Source of the DNA: [Borrelia] tanukii
Lineage (GTDB): Bacteria; Spirochaetota; Spirochaetia; Borreliales; Borreliaceae
Length of the DNA stretch: 64,000 bases
Reading direction: 5' to 3'
Assembly: GCF_030436345.1 (NCBI RefSeq)
Contig: NZ_CP124038.1
Coordinates: forward strand, 682,001 to 746,000
Shown here: piece by piece, positions 49,540-59,161 of the stretch
Layout: every line of letters starts with the position of its first letter
How positions within the stretch are numbered: position 1 is the stretch's first letter
The notes under the pieces: model-generated
Seen by the model: the letters and a program-made list of their open reading frames with translations, nothing else
Databases searched by the model: none
What the model was told of the DNA's origin: nothing
Translations under genes and position numbers: made by a program

Positions 49540-51549
49540 ATGGGGATTAGAAATATTGGAATTATGGCTCATATTGATGCCGGCAAGACTACTACCACAG
49601 AAAGAATTATTTATTATACTGGCAAAAGTCATAAAATGGGGGATGTAGATTCAGGAAACACTGTTACTGATTGGATGCCTCAAGAGCAAGAAAGAGGAAT
49701 TACTATTAGTTCAGCTGCTATTACTTGCCATTGGAAGAATTGCCAAATAAACATTATTGATACTCCAGGGCATGTTGATTTTACCGCAGAAGTTGAAAGA
49801 TCTCTTCGAGTTCTTGATGGGGGTGTTGTTATTTTTAGTGCTGTTGATGGAATTCAAGCTCAAACAGAAACTGTTTGGAAGCAGGCAGAAAAATATGAAA
49901 TTCCTAGACTTGCTTATGTTAATAAGATGGATAGATTAGGTGCTAATTTTTTTAAAGTTGTAGGAGATATCGAAAATAAGTTTAAAACTATTCCTTTAAT
50001 CTTGCAGATTCCAATTGGAAATGAAAGCAATTTTGAAGGAGTAGTTGATATTATTTTAAATAAAGAGCTCCATTTCTCAATGGAAAATGGAATTCCAAAA
50101 TTAACTTATAGCCAAATTAGAGAAGAATTTATTGAACAAGTGACTTTTTTTAAGAAAAAGTTAATAGACATTCTAAGTCAATTTAGTGAAGAAATTACTC
50201 AATTATTTCTTGAAGATAAAGAAATTAGTTTGGATATTATTAAGAGTGAGATTAGAAGAGGTACTATTTCTAGATTTATTGTTCCCGTTTTAATGGGAAC
50301 TAGTTTAAAAAATATTGGAATAGAACCTTTGATTGATTCGATTGTGGATTACTTGCCAAGTCCTTTTGAAAAAAGTTTTGATGCTTTTTCTTTAGATGCA
50401 AATAAAAAAATTTTAGTTGATCCTAATGAAAGCAAAAAGTTGTCAGCTCTTGTTTTTAAAGTTCAATATTCAAGTGTAATTGCTGCGCATCTTTATTTTG
50501 TTAGAGTTTATTCTGGCGAGATCAATTCTAATAAAAAAATTTTCAATGCTTCAAATGGTAAGCGTGAAAAGTTTACAAAAATTTTTAGAGTTTTTTCAAA
50601 TAAAAATGAACAAATAGATTTTGTGAAAACAGGTGATATTGGCGCTGTTTTAGGATTAAAGTTTTCTGTTACAGGGGATACTCTTGTTGAAGAAAACAAT
50701 AATGTTTTGCTTGAATCTGTTATGTTTCCAGAACCAGTTGTCTTAATGTCTGTTGAGCCTGAAAGATCATCAGATGAGGCTAGACTAAAGGAAATTTTTG
50801 AAATAATATCGAAAGAAGATCCTACTTTTAGTTATTCTGAGAGCAAAGAAACAGGACAATTGATTATATCTGGAATGGGTGAATTACATCTTGAGATTAT
50901 TTTGACAAGAATTAAAGATGAATTTAATCTTAATGTTTACACGGGAAAACCTCAAGTAAGTTACAGAGAGAGTGCTGGTAAAATTGTAGAAGAAGTATTT
51001 GAATTTAACAATATTTTTGCTGGCAAAAATATTGATTTTAAAATTGGAATAATCATTAAACCTTTGTCACGAGGCGAAGGAAATAAAATCGGTTTTGAAT
51101 GTAATGTTGATTCTGCAATTAAGACCGCAATATCAAGGGGAATTACAGCTGCATTTGTAAGCGGAGTTTTTGGATACCCTATTATTGATATTAATGTTAG
51201 CATTTTTTCTATTGTTTGTGAGACTGGTAAGATTAGTGCAAGTGCTTTTGAATCAATTTCAGGATTTGCTTTTCATAGCATTTTTCAAAAATCAGATCCT
51301 ATTAAACTTGAGCCAATAATGTTATTAGAAATTAGAACACCTATTGAGCATACAGGAGAAATTATTTCTACATTAAATGTTATAGGGGGTGTTATTCATT
51401 CAGTTAGCAATATTGGAGAGTATGATTTGATAAAATCAGAGGCGGCTTTTGAGAAACTTTTTGGGTATGCTTCTATTTTAAGAAGTTCTACTAAAGGGAG
51501 AGGCAGTTTTACTATGGAATTTTCTTATTTTAAGGAAAAAGTAAGTTAA
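49540..51549 (+). CDS. fusA2: Elongation factor G2 (ribosome-recycling EF-G)
   Basis: This 669-aa translational GTPase has G1 [15 protein letters not shown]2-region [12 protein letters not shown]3 [16 protein letters not shown] and G4 [10 protein letters not shown], then EF-G domains II-V. Spirochaetes carry two EF-Gs. For B. burgdorferi the second one is reported to work in ribosome recycling with RRF rather than translocation. The domain IV tip has [11 protein letters not shown] where canonical EF-G has another loop. GGGGATTTT lies upstream of the ATG. Confidence 0.95.
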   Translation: MGIRNIGIMAHIDAGKTTTTERIIYYTGKSHKMGDVDSGNTVTDWMPQEQERGITISSAAITCHWKNCQINIIDTPGHVDFTAEVERSLRVLDGGVVIFSAVDGIQAQTETVWKQAEKYEIPRLAYVNKMDRLGANFFKVVGDIENKFKTIPLILQIPIGNESNFEGVVDIILNKELHFSMENGIPKLTYSQIREEFIEQVTFFKKKLIDILSQFSEEITQLFLEDKEISLDIIKSEIRRGTISRFIVPVLMGTSLKNIGIEPLIDSIVDYLPSPFEKSFDAFSLDANKKILVDPNESKKLSALVFKVQYSSVIAAHLYFVRVYSGEINSNKKIFNASNGKREKFTKIFRVFSNKNEQIDFVKTGDIGAVLGLKFSVTGDTLVEENNNVLLESVMFPEPVVLMSVEPERSSDEARLKEIFEIISKEDPTFSYSESKETGQLIISGMGELHLEIILTRIKDEFNLNVYTGKPQVSYRESAGKIVEEVFEFNNIFAGKNIDFKIGIIIKPLSRGEGNKIGFECNVDSAIKTAISRGITAAFVSGVFGYPIIDINVSIFSIVCETGKISASAFESISGFAFHSIFQKSDPIKLEPIMLLEIRTPIEHTGEIISTLNVIGGVIHSVSNIGEYDLIKSEAAFEKLFGYASILRSSTKGRGSFTMEFSYFKEKVS

Positions 51550-51765
51550 AGTTATTGGTTTTTAAGGCAAAATGGTTTTTCTTGTGTTTATTATTTTTTA
51601 AATCTAATTAATTTTTATTGATGAGTTTTTATGTAAAAATGATTTTATTCCTTTTTTGTCAAGCTATAAGTTTTTGATAGTTTATGAGCGTGATATTATG
51701 ATGTAAAATATTTTTTAGCCTTATAAAGGGATGTTTGTCTTTTAAAAATAGATATAACTATTATA

Positions 51766-51794
51766 TTGGCTTTTTTGATGTGATATTTTATAAT
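51766..51794 (+). promoter_or_regulatory. Promoter of badR
   Basis: TTGGCT (51766-51771) and TATAAT (51789-51794) are separated by 17 bp, about 34 nt before the badR ATG. The rest of the 278-bp gap after fusA2 is A/T-rich with no clear gene or hairpin. Confidence 0.65.
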
Positions 51795-51827
51795 ATTTTT
51801 TTATTTTAAAAATAAAGGAGGTGTATT

Positions 51828-53036
51828 ATGCAGGGTGAAAATATGGTTTCAATTAGAGGTGGGAATAGAAGAAAAATTCTTCTTAGTTTGAAAAATATGC
51901 AATATTCAAGAACAGACTTAGCTCGTAAATTAACCTTAACAAATGCTGCAGTTACTATTTTGACTAATCAAATGATAAAAGAAAATCTTTTGATTGAAGT
52001 TGGATCTAGAGTGTCTGATGTTAAAAGACATGGACGAAAAGAAATACTTCTTGATATTAATAAAGATTATGCGTATTCAATGGGAGTTATTATTTCTAGC
52101 AATTATTTTCAAATAGGTATTGCTAATCTTAAATGTGAGGTTTTAATAAGTGAAACCCATTCTTTTGAGCCCCCAGTTAGTGCTTATGATATTTTAGAAA
52201 AAATAAAAGATCATATGATAGAAATTATTTGGAAACATAATTTCTCAAGAGATAAGTTTATTGGTTTAGGTTTTAGTATCACAGGGTTAATAAAAAATAA
52301 AGAATCAGGCATTGTTAACGACAGTTATGGAGCATGGATTGAAAAAGATGTTCCTGTTAAGAGAATACTTGAGGAATATTTTTCACTTACAGTTTATCTT
52401 GAAAGTTATGTTAAAAATTTATCTCTTGCCGAATTTATGGGTAGGAATATAGATAATATTATGTTTTTCGACTACACAGATACTGCCGAGCTTTCGATTT
52501 GGTCAGGTGGTAATGTTTATCCTGGTTTTAATAATAAGTCAGGCATGGTCAGCCATATGATAATTGATTATGAAGGAGAAAAAAATTGTCCAACTTGTGG
52601 TAATAAGGGTTGTGTTAATATGCTAATATCTAATTTTGCTTTGCAGAGATTGATTTCAAAAGAATTTATGAATGGTGAGATTCCTGAGCTTTATGAGAAG
52701 TATGAGGGTAGATTGAAAAAGGTTACAATATATGATATTTTTTCTCTTTATGAAAAATATGGTTTTATAAATAAAATTATGGAAGATACGGTTAAATATT
52801 TAGCAATAATTATTATTAATATTCAAAGAATGCTTGATTTTAATTATTTAGTACTCTATGGTCAAAGTTTTAGATTAAAAGCTTTTTTTGATTTGTTAAA
52901 AGAAGAAATTAAAAAGCGAAATAAAGAGAATATAGTATTAAAGCTTAGTTCATTAGATACTGAAGTTTCTGTTGTTGGACCGGCTTCTAGTGTTATTTTT
53001 AATAAATTTTATTTGACAGGAGGAGATATTGATTAA
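51828..53036 (+). CDS. badR: ROK-family transcriptional regulator BadR
   Basis: The N-terminal winged helix (residues 15-75; MQYSRTDLARKLTLTNAAVT) is joined to a ROK sugar-kinase-like domain (LGFSITGLIKN and a nucleotide/sugar region). The ROK zinc motif is CPTCGNKGC. It was originally annotated as a xylose-type repressor. In B. burgdorferi BadR is reported to repress rpoS and bosR and to respond to host signals or phosphorylated sugars. AAAGGAGGTG is a strong ribosome site. It stands alone between fusA2 and ffh. Confidence 0.93.
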   Translation: MQGENMVSIRGGNRRKILLSLKNMQYSRTDLARKLTLTNAAVTILTNQMIKENLLIEVGSRVSDVKRHGRKEILLDINKDYAYSMGVIISSNYFQIGIANLKCEVLISETHSFEPPVSAYDILEKIKDHMIEIIWKHNFSRDKFIGLGFSITGLIKNKESGIVNDSYGAWIEKDVPVKRILEEYFSLTVYLESYVKNLSLAEFMGRNIDNIMFFDYTDTAELSIWSGGNVYPGFNNKSGMVSHMIIDYEGEKNCPTCGNKGCVNMLISNFALQRLISKEFMNGEIPELYEKYEGRLKKVTIYDIFSLYEKYGFINKIMEDTVKYLAIIIINIQRMLDFNYLVLYGQSFRLKAFFDLLKEEIKKRNKENIVLKLSSLDTEVSVVGPASSVIFNKFYLTGGDID

Positions 53037-53098
53037 TATTGCCTTTTTTTGTATCTTATATTTGATAAGATTATTTTTGAGAATAAAGGTTATTTTTA

Positions 53099-54433
53099 AT
53101 GCTTGAAAGTTTGGGATCAAATTTTAAGAACTTTATAAACTATCTTTCTGGAAAGTCTACAATAAATGATAAAAACATTGCAGAGGCTATTGAGATTATT
53201 AAAAATTCTTTAGTTGATGCTGATGTTAACTTAAGAGTTGTAAGGCGTTTTTTAAATTCTATAATTGAAGAATCCAAAGGAGTAAAAGTTTTAAGGGGCA
53301 TTGATCCTAAATCTCAGTTTATTAAAATTGTCAATGATAATCTTGTTAAATTTTTGGGAGGCAAAAATTATGAGCTTAGTTTGCATCCTGTCAATAAACA
53401 ATCTTATATTCTTATGCTTGGACTTCAAGGTTCTGGCAAGACTACAACATGCGCTAAGCTTTCTTTAAGGCTTAAAAAAGAAAATAGAAAGGTGCTTCTT
53501 GTAGCTGCTGATACATTTAGAGCAGCGGCCGTAGAGCAGTTAAAAATATTGGGTAGCCAAATAGGTGTTCCAGTATTTTCACTTGAAGGAGAAAAAGATC
53601 CTATTAAAATTGTTAAAGCGTCTATGAGGTTTGCTGAGTCTGAGTTTTTTGATTCTGTAATAGTTGATACTAGAGGGCGACTTGAGGTTGAATCTTTGTT
53701 AGTTGAAGAGATAAGAAAAATCAAGGAGATTTTGCAGCCCGCAGAAACCATTTTGGTACTAGACTCTATGATGGGTCAAGTTGCGGTAAATATTGCTAAG
53801 GAATTTAATGAAAATGTTGGACTTACCGGTGCAATATTTTCTAAGTTTGATTCAGATACTAGAGGGGGTGCTGTACTATCGTTTAAAAGTATTTGCGCAG
53901 TTCCTATTAAATTTATTGGTGTTGGAGAAAAAATTGAAGATCTTGATTCCTTTTACCCAGAAAGAATTGCTTCTAGAATTCTTGGTATGGGGGATGTTGT
54001 TAGTCTTGTAGAGAAGGTTCAAAGTGTTGTTGACAAAGAAGAGGCTATTAAGCTTGAGGAAAAAATTAATAAAGCTAGTTTTAATTTTGAAGACTATCTA
54101 AGCCAATTTAGACGCATGAGGCAAGTGGGAGGGTTTTCTAATTTTGTAAGTTATTTACCAGGTGTTTCAAAATCAATGTTGAATGCTGATAACTTAAATG
54201 AAGAAATTTTTAATAAAGAGGAAGCTATTATTCTTTCTATGACTAAAAAAGAAAGAATAAACCCGGTGATTTTGAACAATCCTTCAAGAAAAAAAAGAAT
54301 AGCTTTGGGAAGTGGAACAACTGTTTTTGATGTTAATAAGCTCATAAAAAAGTTTAGTCAAACAACTTTGTTTATGAAAAAAATGAAAAATAAAGATTTT
54401 CAAAATAAGATTGCGTCCCTTTGGGGAAAATAA
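53099..54433 (+). CDS. ffh: Signal recognition particle protein Ffh
   Basis: Ffh binds 4.5S RNA and signal sequences and targets ribosomes to FtsY. The 444-aa protein has an N domain, G1 LQGSGKTTTCAKL, VAADTFRAAAVEQL and an M domain (RRMRQVGGFSNFVSYLPG, SRKKRIALGSGT). Two G motifs depart from consensus: G3 reads VDTRGRL instead of DTAGRL, and the TKLDGDARGG block reads SKFDSDTRGG. The key Asp and Lys are kept. It heads a run of translation genes (rpsP, khpA, rimM, trmD, rplS). Confidence 0.96.
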   Translation: MLESLGSNFKNFINYLSGKSTINDKNIAEAIEIIKNSLVDADVNLRVVRRFLNSIIEESKGVKVLRGIDPKSQFIKIVNDNLVKFLGGKNYELSLHPVNKQSYILMLGLQGSGKTTTCAKLSLRLKKENRKVLLVAADTFRAAAVEQLKILGSQIGVPVFSLEGEKDPIKIVKASMRFAESEFFDSVIVDTRGRLEVESLLVEEIRKIKEILQPAETILVLDSMMGQVAVNIAKEFNENVGLTGAIFSKFDSDTRGGAVLSFKSICAVPIKFIGVGEKIEDLDSFYPERIASRILGMGDVVSLVEKVQSVVDKEEAIKLEEKINKASFNFEDYLSQFRRMRQVGGFSNFVSYLPGVSKSMLNADNLNEEIFNKEEAIILSMTKKERINPVILNNPSRKKRIALGSGTTVFDVNKLIKKFSQTTLFMKKMKNKDFQNKIASLWGK

Positions 54434-54445
54434 GGAGGAATAAAT

Positions 54446-54706
54446 TTGAGCGTTAAGATAAGATTGAAGAGAATGGGAGCTAAAAAAAGGCCTTATTATA
54501 GGATTGTAGTTATGGATTCTGCTTCTCCTAGAGATGGTAGAGCAATTGAAGAGCTTGGTTATTATCATCCTGTTGAAAAGCAAAAGCAAATAAAAATTAA
54601 GGAAGATAGAATTAAAGATTGGATAAGTAAGGGAGCAATTTTAAGTGATACAGTGAAAATGCTTTTAAATAAAAACAACTTGAATGCGAAAAGTCAGGAG
54701 GTTTAG
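54446..54706 (+). CDS. rpsP: 30S ribosomal protein S16
   Basis: This 86-aa S16 starts at TTG behind AAGGAGG ([20 protein letters not shown]) and contains [16 protein letters not shown], both typical. It is 12 nt after ffh. The order ffh-rpsP-khpA-rimM-trmD-rplS is widely conserved in bacteria. Confidence 0.97.
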   Translation: MSVKIRLKRMGAKKRPYYRIVVMDSASPRDGRAIEELGYYHPVEKQKQIKIKEDRIKDWISKGAILSDTVKMLLNKNNLNAKSQEV

Positions 54707-54955
54707 ATGAAAGAGTATGGGAATGAAATTGAACTTATAGAGTTTGTAGTAAAGTCTCTTGTAGATAAACAAGATGAAGTGAAGCTAAATGTAATTGAAG
54801 GGGAAAAGTCAACTATTTTAGAATTAAGGGTTTCCCAAAGCGATGTAGGTAAGATAATTGGAAGACGAGGTCGTATTGCACGAGCTATTAGAACTTTGCT
54901 TGGAGCTTGTGCCGCTAAAACCAATAGGCGAGTGCAATTAGAAATATTAGATTGA
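54707..54955 (+). CDS. khpA: KH-domain RNA-binding protein KhpA
   Basis: This 82-aa protein is a single KH domain with the GxxG loop in VGKIIGRRGRIARAIRTLLG. KhpA-type proteins bind RNA and are found between rpsP and rimM in many bacteria. The ATG follows the rpsP stop directly, with AGGAGG inside the rpsP end. Confidence 0.94.
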   Translation: MKEYGNEIELIEFVVKSLVDKQDEVKLNVIEGEKSTILELRVSQSDVGKIIGRRGRIARAIRTLLGACAAKTNRRVQLEILD

Positions 54956-54958
54956 TTT

Positions 54959-55459
54959 ATGTTTATTAAAGGCGTGATACTATCGTCTTATGGAGTTAAT
55001 GGGTATGCTAAGGTTAAAAGCATATCCAATAATTTTGATGATTTCATTAACCTAAAAAACAATAAGGTTCTTTTAAAAAAAAACAATAGTTTTTCCATTG
55101 AAGTTAAGGTTGTAGATGTTAATGTAAAGAATAATTCCTTATTTTTAAAGTTTGAAGGGATTAATACTCCAGAGTTAGTTAAGCCTTTGATTGGTTTTGA
55201 ATTGTGGGTTGATGATTCGCTTGCATCTAGCTTAAAGGAAGGCGAATATTATTTGGGAAAATTGATTGGCTATGCTATTGTTAATGACAATAAAAAGCTA
55301 GGAGAAGTTGTAGCTTTCTTTGAATATTTAAATAGTGTATTCCTTGAAGTCAAAGCGGGTATTAAGTTTTTTTTTATTCCTTTTTTGAGCATTTATATTG
55401 GAGATATAGATGCAGAAAAAAAAACAATTGAGCTTAAGGTTTTAGATCTTTTAAGATGA
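54959..55459 (+). CDS. rimM: 16S rRNA processing protein RimM
   Basis: RimM helps mature the 30S head by binding S19. The 166-aa product has an N-terminal RimM beta-barrel (FIKGVILSSYGVNGYAKVKS) and a C-terminal PRC-barrel (EGEYYLGKLIGYAIV). It is 3 nt after khpA and overlaps trmD by 4 nt. Confidence 0.93.
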   Translation: MFIKGVILSSYGVNGYAKVKSISNNFDDFINLKNNKVLLKKNNSFSIEVKVVDVNVKNNSLFLKFEGINTPELVKPLIGFELWVDDSLASSLKEGEYYLGKLIGYAIVNDNKKLGEVVAFFEYLNSVFLEVKAGIKFFFIPFLSIYIGDIDAEKKTIELKVLDLLR

Positions 55460-56175
55460 AGTTTACAGTTATATCCCTTTTCCCAGCAATAATTAAACCA
55501 TTTTTTGAAAATTCAATAATGAAAAAAGCTATTAACAAAGGAATAGTAAGTTTTGAGCTTATTGATGTTAGGGATTTTTCAAAAGATAAGCATAAAAGAT
55601 GTGATGATTTGCCTTACGGAGGCGGTGCTGGGATGGTATTAAAGGCTGAACCCATGTCTTTTGCCCTTGAGCATGTAGAAGCTACTAAGAAAACAACAAT
55701 ATTTTTAAGTCCTTCTGGCAAAAAGTATACCCAAGAGCTGGCATATTCCTTGTCAAAAGAAAAAGAAATTGTTATAATTTGTGGAAGATATGAAGGGATT
55801 GATCAGCGTATTATAGATTTATATGTTGATTTTGAGATTTCTATTGGAGATTATGTTTTATCTTCAGGAGAGATCGCAGCTCTTGTTTTAATAGATAGTG
55901 TATATAGATTGCTAGATGGAGTAATAAATCCTAATTCTTTATTAGAAGAATCATTTGGTGTGAAAAATGGGTTACTTGAATATCCCCATTATACCAGGCC
56001 TTATAATTTTATGGGGATAAAGGTTCCAGAAGTTCTTATTTCAGGGCATCATGAAAATATAAAGAATTGGAGGCTTTTTAAAGCTAGAGAAAAAACTAAG
56101 AAAAACAGATATGATTTATACCTTAAATATTTAGAGATAATAGGAGAAAATAATGGATTTGATAAGAAAAATTGA
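55456..56175 (+). CDS. trmD: tRNA (guanine-37-N1)-methyltransferase
   Basis: TrmD makes m1G37, which prevents frameshifting. The 239-aa SPOUT enzyme shows the N-terminal [32 protein letters not shown], the trefoil-knot SAM site [11 protein letters not shown] and [13 protein letters not shown], and a C-terminal tRNA-binding segment. It overlaps rimM by 4 nt and rplS by 23 nt. Confidence 0.96.
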   Translation: MKFTVISLFPAIIKPFFENSIMKKAINKGIVSFELIDVRDFSKDKHKRCDDLPYGGGAGMVLKAEPMSFALEHVEATKKTTIFLSPSGKKYTQELAYSLSKEKEIVIICGRYEGIDQRIIDLYVDFEISIGDYVLSSGEIAALVLIDSVYRLLDGVINPNSLLEESFGVKNGLLEYPHYTRPYNFMGIKVPEVLISGHHENIKNWRLFKAREKTKKNRYDLYLKYLEIIGENNGFDKKN

Positions 56176-56518
56176 AGCTCAGAATAAGAAAAGTGAGGCT
56201 TTTGTCTTTAATGTGGGAGACACTGTGAAGGTTGTTTATAAAATCATTGAAGGTAGTAATGAAAGATTGCAGAGTTTTGAGGGAATTATTATTTCTTTTC
56301 AAAATAAGGGAATTGGCAAAACATTTTTGGTTAGAAAAATTTCTTCAGGAATAGGTGTTGAAAAAATTTTTCCAGTATATTCTCCTATTATAGAAAGAGT
56401 TGAAGTTTTAAGAAGAGGCAAGGTTAGAAGAGCAAAGCTTTATTATATGAGGAATAGAATCGGTAAAGCTGCTATGAAAATTAAGGAGCGTCTTAATGTT
56501 AAAAAAGTTAAGCATTAA
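56153..56518 (+). CDS. rplS: 50S ribosomal protein L19
   Basis: The 121-aa L19 includes [16 protein letters not shown], the [11 protein letters not shown] segment, [21 protein letters not shown] and a basic tail [21 protein letters not shown]. The start lies within trmD. It is the last gene of the ffh-rplS group; a 365-bp gap follows. Confidence 0.97.
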   Translation: MDLIRKIEAQNKKSEAFVFNVGDTVKVVYKIIEGSNERLQSFEGIIISFQNKGIGKTFLVRKISSGIGVEKIFPVYSPIIERVEVLRRGKVRRAKLYYMRNRIGKAAMKIKERLNVKKVKH

Positions 56519-56883
56519 TTTTTAAGTTATTTTAAATATTTTAGTAAATTAAGTCATGAAATAAAGCAAATTGGATTTTAATTAAAAATTATTTTTGAGT
56601 AGTCTTTTGTTTTGTAAATTTTTATTCAAAATTCAGGGTTTTTGATGTTCTAAAAAATAATTTTGGTAATCTTAAGCGTGTATTTATTGCTATTAAAAGC
56701 ATTAATTAGTAATTCTTATTAATTTTAATGCAAGTTAAAGTGTATTTTTGTCTTTAAAAAAGCTAAAGGTTTAAAATTTTGATTTGTTGAAAAACTTTTA
56801 AGTTGTGTAAGTAATTTTGTCTTTAAAATTTTTATTTTTTTGGAGAGTAAATATTTATTTGTTATCGTTAGGGAGAGTTGATT
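56519..56883. other. A/T-rich gap after rplS with short repeats
   Basis: I see no credible gene in this stretch. It holds a weak inverted repeat (GCATTAA near 56698 pairing with TTAATGC near 56730) and a 14-bp direct repeat TTTTGTCTTTAAAA at 56746-56759 and 56815-56828. GGGAGAG at its right end is the ribosome site of the next gene. Its promoter presumably lies here but no convincing -35/-10 pair stands out. Confidence 0.5.
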
Positions 56884-57141
56884 TTGAAATATACTCAAAG
56901 TAAGTTTAAGGGTAACAATTTTCAGAAATTCAATAAGCGTTTTTATGGGTTTAAAAATAGAAGATTAAATTCTGAGAGTAAAAGTCAAAATGTTGCCCCA
57001 GTAAACAGTTCTAATAATAGATCGACTGTTTTAAATGCAGATAAACAAAATGTTTTTAAGGGTAAATTTAGAAGAAAAAATATAAAATTTAAAACAAGAA
57101 TAAATCTTGATGTTACTTGTTGTATTTGTGAAAAAAAATAA
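56884..57141 (+). CDS. Basic N-terminal part of a split zinc protein (BB0700-like)
   Basis: The ORF starts at TTG 56884, 8 nt after GGGAGAG (TTG 56878 is too close). It encodes 85 aa that are very basic and Asn/Lys/Arg-rich, like an RNA- or DNA-binding tail, and ends abruptly after the zinc-type pair CICEKK. The stop TAA follows directly on eight A residues. The missing HxxC half of a zinc site lies in the -1 frame in the next ORF. I think both encode one protein made by -1 frameshifting or transcript slippage (about 179 aa). Confidence 0.7.
   Translation: MKYTQSKFKGNNFQKFNKRFYGFKNRRLNSESKSQNVAPVNSSNNRSTVLNADKQNVFKGKFRRKNIKFKTRINLDVTCCICEKK
57131..57141 (+). promoter_or_regulatory. Candidate -1 frameshift/slippage site (A8 followed by TAA)
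   Basis: Zero-frame codons are GAA AAA AAA TAA, so 57132-57138 is an A_AAA_AAA slippery heptamer immediately before a stop codon. A -1 shift, or one extra A added by RNA polymerase, continues as [12 protein letters not shown] into the next ORF. No downstream pseudoknot or strong hairpin is obvious. Confidence 0.55.
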
Positions 57142-57158
57142 ATGATCTTGTTTTCAGT

Positions 57159-57422
57159 ATGTCTTTAAAAGTTGAAAATGAAGATAAGCCTGTTCATTTT
57201 GATTGTGTTATCAACAAATTAACGGTTGAAAATAATCTTTCAAGTAATGAAAAATTAGTTTATAGGGGTGTTGGTAAATTTTTTATTGTGGATACCTCTT
57301 CTAGAGGCGAATATTTATATTTCAAAATTATTAAAGAAATTGAATTTGAAAATTTAGAAGAACAACCAATATGGCGCAAAAAAATTCTTAAAGATGTTAA
57401 TAAAGGGTTTAGGATTTGGTGA
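57159..57422 (+). CDS. C-terminal part of the split zinc protein (BB0701-like)
   Basis: From its first ATG this 87-aa ORF reads [12 protein letters not shown], then [16 protein letters not shown] and [13 protein letters not shown]. It lacks any ribosome site before that ATG. The open frame reaches back to the A8 tract inside the preceding ORF. The HFDC pair would complete the CICE pair of the preceding ORF as a CxxC/HxxC zinc site. As I recall, related spirochaete proteins have both pairs in one chain. Its stop is 1 nt before the coaD ATG. Confidence 0.7.
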   Translation: MSLKVENEDKPVHFDCVINKLTVENNLSSNEKLVYRGVGKFFIVDTSSRGEYLYFKIIKEIEFENLEEQPIWRKKILKDVNKGFRIW

Positions 57423-57423
57423 T

Positions 57424-57915
57424 ATGAAGGTGGCAGTTTTCCCAGGATCTTTTGATCCAATTACTTGGGGCCATATCGATTTAATTAAAAGATCATTGGC
57501 TATTTTTGATAAAGTTGTTGTTTTGGTTGCTAAAAATAAATCAAAACAATACTTACTAAGTGATAGCGAGAGGTTTGATCTTACAAAAGATGTTATTTTG
57601 TCTTTAAATTTTTTAAATGTATTTGTAGATAGGTATAGTGGCTTTATTGTTGATTATGCATTAATTAATTCTATTAAATTTATTGTTAGGGGAATTAGAG
57701 CTTTTAATGATTTTGATATAGAGTTTGAGAGGTATCTTGTTAATAATAAGTTAAATTTTAAAATTGATACTATATTTTTACCAAGTAGTGCAGAGCATTT
57801 ATACATAAGGTCAAATTTTGTAAAGGAATTGATGATGAAAAAGGATGTTGATCTTTCTCATTTTGTTCCAGAATTGGTGTTTAATAGATTGAAATCTAAG
57901 TTTATTGACAAATGA
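57424..57915 (+). CDS. coaD: Phosphopantetheine adenylyltransferase
   Basis: CoaD makes dephospho-CoA from 4'-phosphopantetheine. The 163-aa product starts [20 protein letters not shown], with the nucleotidyltransferase TWGH version of HxGH. It has [16 protein letters not shown] and an S(S)xxVKEL-type end ([15 protein letters not shown]). ATG 57424 is chosen for the family start and an AGGA upstream; the frame also runs back to 57394 within the previous ORF. Confidence 0.96.
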   Translation: MKVAVFPGSFDPITWGHIDLIKRSLAIFDKVVVLVAKNKSKQYLLSDSERFDLTKDVILSLNFLNVFVDRYSGFIVDYALINSIKFIVRGIRAFNDFDIEFERYLVNNKLNFKIDTIFLPSSAEHLYIRSNFVKELMMKKDVDLSHFVPELVFNRLKSKFIDK

Positions 57916-57976
57916 CTTGGTTAATATATATATTATTAAGATAATTTAATCTGTTTAAAAGTAGTAGGAGAAAGTA

Positions 57977-58159
57977 ATGGCTGTTCCAAAATTTAAGCCT
58001 TCAAAATCTAGGAGTAGAACAAGGCGTAGTATAAATATGAGGAAAAAAATTCCGCAATTTCAGGAATGTTCTAATTGTGGCAATCTTGGAGTGAGACACA
58101 GAATTTGTTTAAAGTGTGGATATTATAGGAATAATCAATATCTGGAAATAGGTTTGTAG
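57977..58159 (+). CDS. rpmF: 50S ribosomal protein L32
   Basis: The 60-aa L32 has the typical [17 protein letters not shown] start and a zinc site of two CxxC pairs (CSNCG and CLKCGYY). AGGAG lies upstream. It is 16 nt before acpP (22 nt from the chosen start); rpmF next to fatty-acid genes is common in bacteria. Confidence 0.96.
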
Positions 58160-58181
58160 TTGTAGCAAGGAAGGTATGTTC

Positions 58182-58424
58182 ATGGATAATGATGAAATTT
58201 TTAGCAAGGTTAGATCTATTATATCTGAGCAACTTGATAAAAAAGAAGATGAAATTACTCTAGACTCTAGATTTGTTGAGGATCTTAGTGCAGATAGTCT
58301 TGATATTTATGAGCTTTTGTATTTACTTGAAGAGGCTTTTGATGATAAGATCCCAGAAAACGAAGCTAATGAATTTGAGACGGTAGGTGATGTTGTTAAT
58401 TTTATTAAAAAGAGAAAAGGTTGA
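58182..58424 (+). CDS. acpP: Acyl carrier protein
   Basis: The 80-aa acidic protein carries the phosphopantetheine serine in [22 protein letters not shown] precedes ATG 58182; an upstream in-frame ATG at 58176 is too close to it. The stop overlaps the rnc start (TGATG). Borrelia lacks most fatty-acid synthesis genes as far as I recall, so the client pathway is not clear. Confidence 0.95.
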   Translation: MDNDEIFSKVRSIISEQLDKKEDEITLDSRFVEDLSADSLDIYELLYLLEEAFDDKIPENEANEFETVGDVVNFIKKRKG

Positions 58425-59161
58425 TGAAAAAAAATTCTTCCGATTTTTGTTTTGGTAGTGAAAGAAAAGCTCAATTGAGTGAATTTTTGGAGAATTTGAG
58501 CATTGATTTTAATAATTTTGATTTATTAAATACAGCATTGAGCCATTCGTCTTATTCTAATGAGCTGGATCAAAAATCTGGCAATAATGAGAGGTTAGAA
58601 TTTTTGGGAGATTCTGTGCTTAATTTGATTATCACAGACCATCTTTATAAAACTTATCCAAATAAAAGTGAAGGAGAGCTTAGTAAGGCTAGATCTTATA
58701 TTGTTAGTGAAGATTCCCTATCTAGTATTGCTAGAGAGATTGATCTTGGTTCTTATATTTTACTTGGAAGAGGGGAGGAGAGTAATGATGGTCGCAATAA
58801 AAAAGGCATTCTTGCCGATGCTATTGAAGCTCTTGTAGGTGCTATTTATCTTGATAGTGGGTTTTTGGTGGCAACAGAATTTGTGGTTGGGCTTTTTGAC
58901 ATGTACATAAGATTAATGTTTAATAGGGGTGATTTTAAAGATTATAAGAGCTTGTTGCAAGAATATGTTCAAAAGAAATATAAAATCTCGCCAAATTATA
59001 AACTAGACAAGGAAATAGGTCCAGATCATGATAAAGTCTTTTGTGTTGAACTTTATGTTGGAGAAAAGTTTATATCAAACGGAAAGGGTAAATCTAAAAA
59101 GGAAGCCGAAATGAGAGCGGCCGAAGTAGCTTTAAAAGCCATGGAAGATATTAATCTTTAA
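58424..59161 (+). CDS. rnc: Ribonuclease III
   Basis: RNase III cuts double-stranded RNA, including rRNA precursors. The 245-aa protein has the catalytic signature [15 protein letters not shown], the second acidic site in [17 protein letters not shown] and a C-terminal dsRBD (about residues 170-240, [17 protein letters not shown]). The ATG overlaps the acpP stop. The 3' end overlaps the convergent cca gene by 30 nt, so the two mRNAs are complementary there. Confidence 0.96.
   Translation: MKKNSSDFCFGSERKAQLSEFLENLSIDFNNFDLLNTALSHSSYSNELDQKSGNNERLEFLGDSVLNLIITDHLYKTYPNKSEGELSKARSYIVSEDSLSSIAREIDLGSYILLGRGEESNDGRNKKGILADAIEALVGAIYLDSGFLVATEFVVGLFDMYIRLMFNRGDFKDYKSLLQEYVQKKYKISPNYKLDKEIGPDHDKVFCVELYVGEKFISNGKGKSKKEAEMRAAEVALKAMEDINL

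Noticed and set aside
59132..59161. rnc/cca 30-nt convergent overlap as a frameshift artefact
   Set aside because: Both proteins end naturally with complete domains, so this is a true overlap of convergent genes rather than an error.
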